A stretch of 5,746 nt of DNA. It comes from Pseudomonadota bacterium (GTDB lineage: Bacteria; Myxococcota; Polyangia; GCA-2747355; JACKDQ01). The translations under genes and the position numbers were made by a program. Positions 1-4,177 of the stretch are shown one piece after another. Every line of letters starts with the position of its first letter. Position 1 is the stretch's first letter. The notes under the pieces are model-generated. The model made no database searches. It saw only the letters and a list, made by a program, of their open reading frames with translations, and was not told the origin of the DNA. The DNA is taken from contig JAUVBO010000235.1 of the NCBI GenBank assembly GCA_030591195.1, positions 1-5,746 of the forward strand. The letters are read 5' to 3'.

Positions 1-1394
1 CGATCAAGGCCAGGGCAAGCGACCGAGACGCTCGGGAGCAGGCCGCCGAGCACGAGCGCACCGCTGGCATCGCCCGGACGAGAGCTGGCCGGCTGAAGAG
101 GCTGGATGCCGCGGCGCGGCAGGCCCGCCAGGCCGCCGCCGAGGCAGCGCGGACGGCCGATCGCGCGGCGGTCGCCGCCGAGCGAGCGGAGATCGCCAAG
201 CGGCGCAACAGCCGCGCCCTGGCCCGCGAGGCCCGCCAGGCCCGGGCCCACGCGAGGGTGCTGACGAAGGAGCAGCGGCAGAAGAGGGCGGCCGCGGCCC
301 GGGCTCAGCGCGAGGTGGCAGAGGCCGATCGGCTGGCGCGGCAGGCCGAGCTGGGGGCACGTCGCGCCGAGCAGGCCTCGCAGACAGCCAACCGCAGAGC
401 CCGGCGGACCAACGTCGAGGCCGCGGCCGCGCTGGCAGCGGCACAGCAGGCTGACCGCCAGCGCCAGGCATCGTCCGAAGCTCTCGCGCGCACCCTGACC
501 GCCGCCTCGCAGACCCACGCCAAGGCAATGCAGGCGTCGCGGCAGCTGGCGGGCTTGGAGCAGGACGCCGACCAGAAGCTGGCCAGGCTCGCGACGCTCA
601 TCGCCGCTCGCGTCGGAGAGCGGCGGCTGGCACAGCAGAAACGGCAGCAGCCACCGCCCGCGCCGCGCCCGCCGCGGTTCCGGCTGGAGGGCAGCCTGCG
701 CTACGAGCACGTGATGCCCTACGATCAGTATGGTTCGTGGGAAACCATCGGAGCGATGTTCTTCCACACGCCGGTGCCCCAGCTGACCTACTTCGTCCAG
801 GGATCGGCCCACATCTACCCCGACGCCGCGGGTGGGCTCGGCGGCGCGGGGGCCTACATCTCGTGGAGCGAGTGGTTCAACACCTACACCTCCGTGACGG
901 CGGCGTCGGAGGTGGAATACCTGCCGCTGCTCAGGATCGACCAGCTGTTCAATTTTCGTCTGACGGGCGGAGATGACTGGCGGCTGAGCGTCGGCCCCGG
1001 CCTGGTCTACCTCCACAACCACGACGGCCAGGACAACCTGTCGCCGATGGCCACGGCGTCGCTGGCGTTGTCCCGCTGGCGGCTCTCTTACGAGCTGCTG
1101 GTCAGCGTGGCCTTTCCCGGCGAGGTCGTCTCGCTAGCCCACCTGATCACCGCCGGCTACGGGCTCGAGGGGGCACACTGGACCTATCTCAGCGGCCACT
1201 TCGGCGAGGCGGGCTACCTGGCGACCTATCTCGCGCTACCCGAGCTGGTCTCCCAGACGTTCGTCGAGCTGACGGTCAAGCACCGTCACTGGGTTGGCGA
1301 GCGGTGGGGGCTGTTCGGCGAGGGAAGCTACCTGCGGCTGGTGGACGGCTACGACAAGGTCGGCGTGCTGGGCGGCGGGTTCTTCTCCTTCTGA
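1..1394 (+). CDS. Outer-membrane beta-barrel protein with long helical N-terminal region (5' partial)
   Basis: The frame is open from the left edge (first whole codon at 3) to TGA at 1392-1394, giving 463 visible residues, so the true start lies outside the window. A GTG at 258 is a possible internal start, but the same Ala/Arg/Gln/Glu-rich composition continues unbroken upstream, so it is unlikely to be the real one. Residues 1 to about 215 have almost no Pro or Gly and look helical or coiled-coil. A short Pro-rich hinge (PPPAPRPP, about 217-224) leads to about 238 residues of alternating polar/hydrophobic segments rich in Tyr, Trp and Gly. The protein ends GGGFFSF; a C-terminal Phe is the usual mark of barrels inserted by the BAM machinery. 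Barrel size and the closing Gly-rich strand recall YaiO-type outer-membrane proteins, but that family call is inference. The helical part would probably lie in the periplasm. Ligand and function are unknown. Confidence 0.8.
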   Translation, partial: IKARASDRDAREQAAEHERTAGIARTRAGRLKRLDAAARQARQAAAEAARTADRAAVAAERAEIAKRRNSRALAREARQARAHARVLTKEQRQKRAAAARAQREVAEADRLARQAELGARRAEQASQTANRRARRTNVEAAAALAAAQQADRQRQASSEALARTLTAASQTHAKAMQASRQLAGLEQDADQKLARLATLIAARVGERRLAQQKRQQPPPAPRPPRFRLEGSLRYEHVMPYDQYGSWETIGAMFFHTPVPQLTYFVQGSAHIYPDAAGGLGGAGAYISWSEWFNTYTSVTAASEVEYLPLLRIDQLFNFRLTGGDDWRLSVGPGLVYLHNHDGQDNLSPMATASLALSRWRLSYELLVSVAFPGEVVSLAHLITAGYGLEGAHWTYLSGHFGEAGYLATYLALPELVSQTFVELTVKHRHWVGERWGLFGEGSYLRLVDGYDKVGVLGGGFFSF

Positions 1395-1542
1395 TCGACT
1401 GAGCCGCCCCGGCCGTCCCGGAGACTCTGCCCGGCCCTGAAGTCCACGGAGTCCGGGAACCCGCGGTGCGCATGGTCGCGGACCAGCCCGAGGTGCGCTG
1501 GCCCGACTAGCCATCAGTGGGGGCTTCGCCGCGGGGTGCGGC
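1395..1542. other. Convergent intergenic gap
   Basis: This is 148 bases between the stop of the plus-strand barrel gene and the stop of the minus-strand Cys-rich lipoprotein gene. Transcription from both sides should end here. I see only short GC stems: CCGCG/CGCGG (1461-1465 with 1477-1481), GGCCG/CGGCC (1411-1415 with 1432-1436) and GCCGC/GCGGC (1528-1532 with 1538-1542). None is followed by a T-run on either strand, so no intrinsic terminator can be called. No convincing small gene is present. Confidence 0.6.
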
Positions 1543-2040
1543 TCACCCGCCGGCGCCGGTGGTCGGACAGTCCTTGGCGCAGGCGCCGTTGCCCGTACGC
1601 TCGGTGGTGTCACAGACGCCGTCGCCGCAGCGGCAGTCGGCGGGGCAGCTCACCGCGGTCTCGCGCGGGTCCCACTCGTAGTGATCGCAGGCGCCGTCGC
1701 CACAGCTCGCTGGCTCGGTACCACACGTGCCCGCGATGCAGGCCGGGCGAACCCGCGCCGGCGGTGCACAGCCGTCTCCCTCGCCGCTGACCGCCCCGCC
1801 GCAGGCCGTGGCGACCTCGGCCTCGTACCGCCCTCGTTCCGTGTATGCCACGGGCACCAGATCGGCGCCGGCGCAGGGGGTGCAGACGTCGCGCTCCGCG
1901 ACGAGAATACAGTCGTCGTCTCGCCTGCAGCCGGTGTCGTAGCCGCCGAGGTCGATGTCGGTGCCGCCGTCGTCGCAGCCCGACGCGAGGCAGGCCGACA
2001 CGAGCCAGACGAGGCGCTTGCGGGGAGTCCGTCCGTACAT
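1543..2040 (-). CDS. Cys-rich secreted lipoprotein with two CGDGxCD repeats
   Basis: A 165-residue predicted lipoprotein of unknown function. I chose the ATG at 2040. An in-frame GTG at 2058 would add six residues, but it overlaps a likely extended -10 element. The N-terminus has basic residues (RTPRKR) followed by a hydrophobic stretch with two possible lipidation sites, VSAC (Cys17) and LASGC (Cys22); the second is followed by DDGG. Downstream lie eight further Cys (38, 44, 53, 56, 80, 91, 101, 106), then two repeats: C113-x4-C-x13-C-x3-C136, beginning CGDGACD, and C138-x4-C-x10-C-x3-C158, beginning CGDGVCD. The even number and regular spacing suggest disulfides and an extracytoplasmic location. 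Repeats of this CGDGxCD...CPxDC style are frequent in surface proteins of myxobacteria-like bacteria. The gene lies 25 nt after the preceding lipoprotein gene and may be read both with it and from its own promoter. Confidence 0.8.
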   Translation of the reverse strand: MYGRTPRKRLVWLVSACLASGCDDGGTDIDLGGYDTGCRRDDDCILVAERDVCTPCAGADLVPVAYTERGRYEAEVATACGGAVSGEGDGCAPPARVRPACIAGTCGTEPASCGDGACDHYEWDPRETAVSCPADCRCGDGVCDTTERTGNGACAKDCPTTGAGG

Positions 2041-2057
2041 GGTGGCGGACGATAGCA
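2041..2057 (-). promoter_or_regulatory. Putative extended -10 promoter, near-leaderless
   Basis: On the minus strand TGC (2057-2055) precedes TATCGT (2054-2049), followed by exactly 8 nt and the ATG at 2040. TGn-TAnnnT fits an extended -10 element of the main sigma factor. A start about 7 nt downstream would leave almost no 5' leader, which agrees with the lack of a Shine-Dalgarno sequence. I see no convincing -35. The same arrangement stands before the uridylyltransferase gene. This element would let the Cys-rich lipoprotein be transcribed apart from the genes upstream. Confidence 0.45.
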
Positions 2058-2065
2058 CAGGCGGA

Positions 2066-2713
2066 TCAGGGGACGATCACGCCGTAGACCTCGACGTAGA
2101 ACGGCGCGGAACCCGGCGACTCGAGCGCGACCTCGAAGACCTGCCCGAACGACTCGTTCGGCGTCAGCTTGCCGTCACTGCCGAGAACCTGATCGGGCAC
2201 GGCGATCTCCGCCCCGAGACCGCCGGGACCGCCGTCGGCGTTGAGCAGCAGATCCCCGGCGCGAATCTGGCTCACCTCGAAGCGGATCGAGGCGATGCTC
2301 TCGATCGAGCCGTTGGTGAACTTGGCATCGATCGTCAGCACACCCTGGGCGCCGCGGGGATCGTCCGCGACAATGGTGAACGAGTCCTGCGGCGTGAGCA
2401 GGCCAGTCACCTGGACCTCGACGCCCGCGTCGACGCCAACATCGGACGCCTGGGAAACGTCGACGGTGGCATCGACGGCAGCATCGAGCCCAACGGCGAG
2501 ATCCCGGGCCAGGTCAGCAGGAGTCTCGAGGTCGGCGGGGGACGGAGTGCCATCAGCGCTCGCGTCCCCCGTAGCGGCTCCGTCCGGCGACGCGCCGTCC
2601 AGCAACGCGCTGTCCACCGCCCCAACGGAGGATGCGAGGTAGGGCGACAGCTGGCGACAGCCGGGCACCAGCAGGCAGACCACTACCAAGACGAGGGCTG
2701 ACCGCGTCGCCAA
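2066..2713 (-). CDS. Lipoprotein with Asp/Ala-rich linker and beta-rich C-terminal domain
   Basis: A predicted lipoprotein of 215 residues, function not recognised. I place the start at TTG 2713: it gives a textbook signal (MATRSALVLVVVCLLVPGC) with lipobox LVPGC and Cys19, and a GAG core lies 7 nt upstream (2723-2721). The frame stays open to a GTG at 2815, but those 34 extra residues would overlap the uridylyltransferase gene and bury the signal peptide. Residues about 30-98 are a low-complexity acidic linker (runs such as DAAVDATVDV) that would hold the domain away from the membrane. Residues about 99-215 alternate like a beta-sandwich and contain two related stretches, LTPQDSF (106-112) and LTPNESF (183-189). 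The start is one base after the uridylyltransferase stop, so translational coupling is likely. There is no catalytic motif; a binding or structural role is a guess. Confidence 0.78.
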   Translation of the reverse strand: MATRSALVLVVVCLLVPGCRQLSPYLASSVGAVDSALLDGASPDGAATGDASADGTPSPADLETPADLARDLAVGLDAAVDATVDVSQASDVGVDAGVEVQVTGLLTPQDSFTIVADDPRGAQGVLTIDAKFTNGSIESIASIRFEVSQIRAGDLLLNADGGPGGLGAEIAVPDQVLGSDGKLTPNESFGQVFEVALESPGSAPFYVEVYGVIVP

Positions 2714-2714
2714 G

Positions 2715-4109
2715 CTACAGCTCGTAGACGCCGGTGGTGAAGCACTGACCGTCAGCCACCGTGCGCGCGCCGTCGCCGCAATTGCGCAGGGTGACGTCGC
2801 CCTCGAACCGGACATCCCGGCCGAGGATCACCTCCCCTTCGATGGTGAGGCTCCGGCAGCGCAGCAGCGACAGCGGGTGGGGGCAGCGACGCGCGAGCTG
2901 GTCGACGCCCTGGTAGAACCGCGGATCGAGCCGCACCACCGGGGGACCGAGATCGACCGCCCGCTCGGGACAGAGCCGCAGGCCCCCCGCCCCGTCGAGC
3001 TCGTAGGCGTCGGAGCGGACGGCCACCAGGTCCACCGTGCCCTTGACCGGGGCGAAGCGCCGCCGAGGGACCCTGACGCCGAGGGCACGCTCGAAGCAGC
3101 CGATGGCCGCCCCCATCGCCACCTCGAGCTGCACTACGTCGCGGCCGGCCACCCGCTTCGGGTTGACGATCGTCGGCATCTCGAGGGTGTGCTGGTCGAG
3201 CTTGCGCTTGAGCGCCTCGATGCGCCACCAGAGGCTGTTGGTGTTGAAGACCGGCAGCTGGCCGATGTCCTCGAAGTCGGCCAGGTGGTCGTCGCTGACC
3301 TGGGCCCGCTCGAGCAGCGCGAGCCGGCCACCACGTCGCACCAGCGTCCCGCCCTTGATGTCGGCCCTGGTCTTGTCGGTGACCTCCATCGCGAAGTCGA
3401 TCCCCTCGGCGTCGAGGTAGCCGAGCAGCCCGGGCTCGACGGTGGCGGCGAGGTTGTCGACGTTGGAGACGAAGGCCCAGCGGAAGCCCGCGGCGAGCAG
3501 CCGATCGAGCATTCCACCGAGCCAGAGCGCGAGGTACACGTCACCGTGGCCCGGCGGGGCCCAGCGTTGCGCCTCCTCGCCCACCTCGAGGGGCGCGCCG
3601 GTGTCGACGTCCACCCGAGGCACCTTGTGCTGGAGGAAGTCGATCGGCAGGCCCGCCGGCTGGATCAGCGAGGAGCCGAGGTGGGCGAGGCTGTCAGCCC
3701 GCGTCCGGTAGCTGTTCATCAGCAGCAGCGGCGTCTGGCTGCCGTGGTCCTCGCGGAGCCGCAGCACCTGATCGACGACGAGCTGGAGGAACGAGCGCCC
3801 CTGGCGAACCGGGATCAGCGACTTGGTCGTCGACAGCTTCATCGTCGTGCCAAGGCCGCCATTGAGCTTGATGCAGACCAGCTGATCGAGCAACGCCGCA
3901 CCACGCTGGGTGCAGGCCGCGTCGACGGTCGCCGCCAGATCGACGATGTCGCCCGCGCGAGGCGGCTCGACCTCGTGCCAGCCGACCTTGCCCGACCATC
4001 CTCCGGCCCACTGTCGATAACGGGCGACGAAGTCCTCGATCAAACGTCCGGGCAACCCGGCGGATCGCATCCGATCCGAGATCAGCGTCGAGTGATCCTT
4101 GCGACCCAT
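2715..4109 (-). CDS. UTP--glucose-1-phosphate uridylyltransferase, eukaryote-type (UDPGP family)
   Basis: A cytosolic enzyme that makes UDP-glucose and pyrophosphate from UTP and glucose-1-phosphate. It belongs to the UGP2-like UDPGP family, not the unrelated GalU family usual in bacteria. With ATG 4109 it has 464 residues, slightly shorter than human UGP2. In order it shows the nucleotide loop LNGGLGTTM (82-90) with the following TKS (95-97), LLLMNSY (128-134), PPGHGD (185-190), the SNVDNL metal/UDP-site region (215-220), MEVTDKTRADIKGGTL (about 241-256), FNTN (288-291) and PVK (354-356). All align by eye with UGP2. The C-terminal 45-50 residues have hexapeptide-like repeats (GEVILGRDVRFEGDV), the left-handed beta-helix expected of the family. 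The loop reads KLSTTKS where plant and animal enzymes have a GPKS element. An in-frame GTG at 4127 overlaps the likely -10 element and is disfavoured. UDP-glucose could feed envelope polysaccharide, glycogen or trehalose synthesis. Confidence 0.93.
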   Translation of the reverse strand: MGRKDHSTLISDRMRSAGLPGRLIEDFVARYRQWAGGWSGKVGWHEVEPPRAGDIVDLAATVDAACTQRGAALLDQLVCIKLNGGLGTTMKLSTTKSLIPVRQGRSFLQLVVDQVLRLREDHGSQTPLLLMNSYRTRADSLAHLGSSLIQPAGLPIDFLQHKVPRVDVDTGAPLEVGEEAQRWAPPGHGDVYLALWLGGMLDRLLAAGFRWAFVSNVDNLAATVEPGLLGYLDAEGIDFAMEVTDKTRADIKGGTLVRRGGRLALLERAQVSDDHLADFEDIGQLPVFNTNSLWWRIEALKRKLDQHTLEMPTIVNPKRVAGRDVVQLEVAMGAAIGCFERALGVRVPRRRFAPVKGTVDLVAVRSDAYELDGAGGLRLCPERAVDLGPPVVRLDPRFYQGVDQLARRCPHPLSLLRCRSLTIEGEVILGRDVRFEGDVTLRNCGDGARTVADGQCFTTGVYEL

Positions 4110-4126
4110 CGGAACCGAGCGTAGCA
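4110..4126 (-). promoter_or_regulatory. Putative extended -10 promoter of the uridylyltransferase gene
   Basis: On the minus strand TGC (4126-4124) is followed by TACGCT (4123-4118), 8 nt and the ATG at 4109. The geometry is identical to the element at 2041-2057. A start site about 7 nt beyond the hexamer would fall just before the ATG, giving a nearly leaderless message. No Shine-Dalgarno sequence is present, consistent with this. No clear -35 is visible at 16-18 nt; extended -10 promoters often lack one. Confidence 0.5.
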
Positions 4127-4169
4127 CGGGCGCCGTCAGGCGAGGGGTGCGCAGCCGGGCTCGGGCCGG

Positions 4170-4175
4170 TATATT
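4170..4175 (+). promoter_or_regulatory. Possible -10 element (TATATT) in the A+T-rich divergent patch
   Basis: TATATT sits in the only markedly A+T-rich stretch of the window (about 4169-4190), between two divergent genes. It differs from TATAAT at one position. No convincing -35 lies 16-18 nt upstream, and there is no TGn extension. A transcript starting 7-8 nt downstream (about 4182) would carry the purine-rich AGGAG at 4193-4197. Such a transcript could not use the TTG at 4178 as its start codon. Confidence 0.3.
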
Positions 4176-4177
4176 TG

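Noticed and set aside
4..601. Minus-strand open frames (4-528 and 305-601) opposite the helical region.
   Set aside because: They are low-complexity Arg/Pro/Ala products created by the GC-rich repetitive coding strand, with no ribosome site or domain.
1455..1542. Short GC hairpins as intrinsic terminators in the convergent gap.
   Set aside because: Stems are only 5 bp and no T-run follows on either strand; such stems are common by chance at this GC content.
1955..2701. A 248-codon plus-strand open frame opposite the Asp/Ala-linker lipoprotein.
   Set aside because: The opposite strand has a lipobox signal peptide and a coupled start; this frame only mirrors its composition.
2877..4124. A 415-codon plus-strand open frame opposite the uridylyltransferase gene.
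   Set aside because: It is an exact antisense shadow of a gene with clear family motifs. Its product is His/Arg/Glu-rich with no domain; long antisense frames are expected at this GC content.
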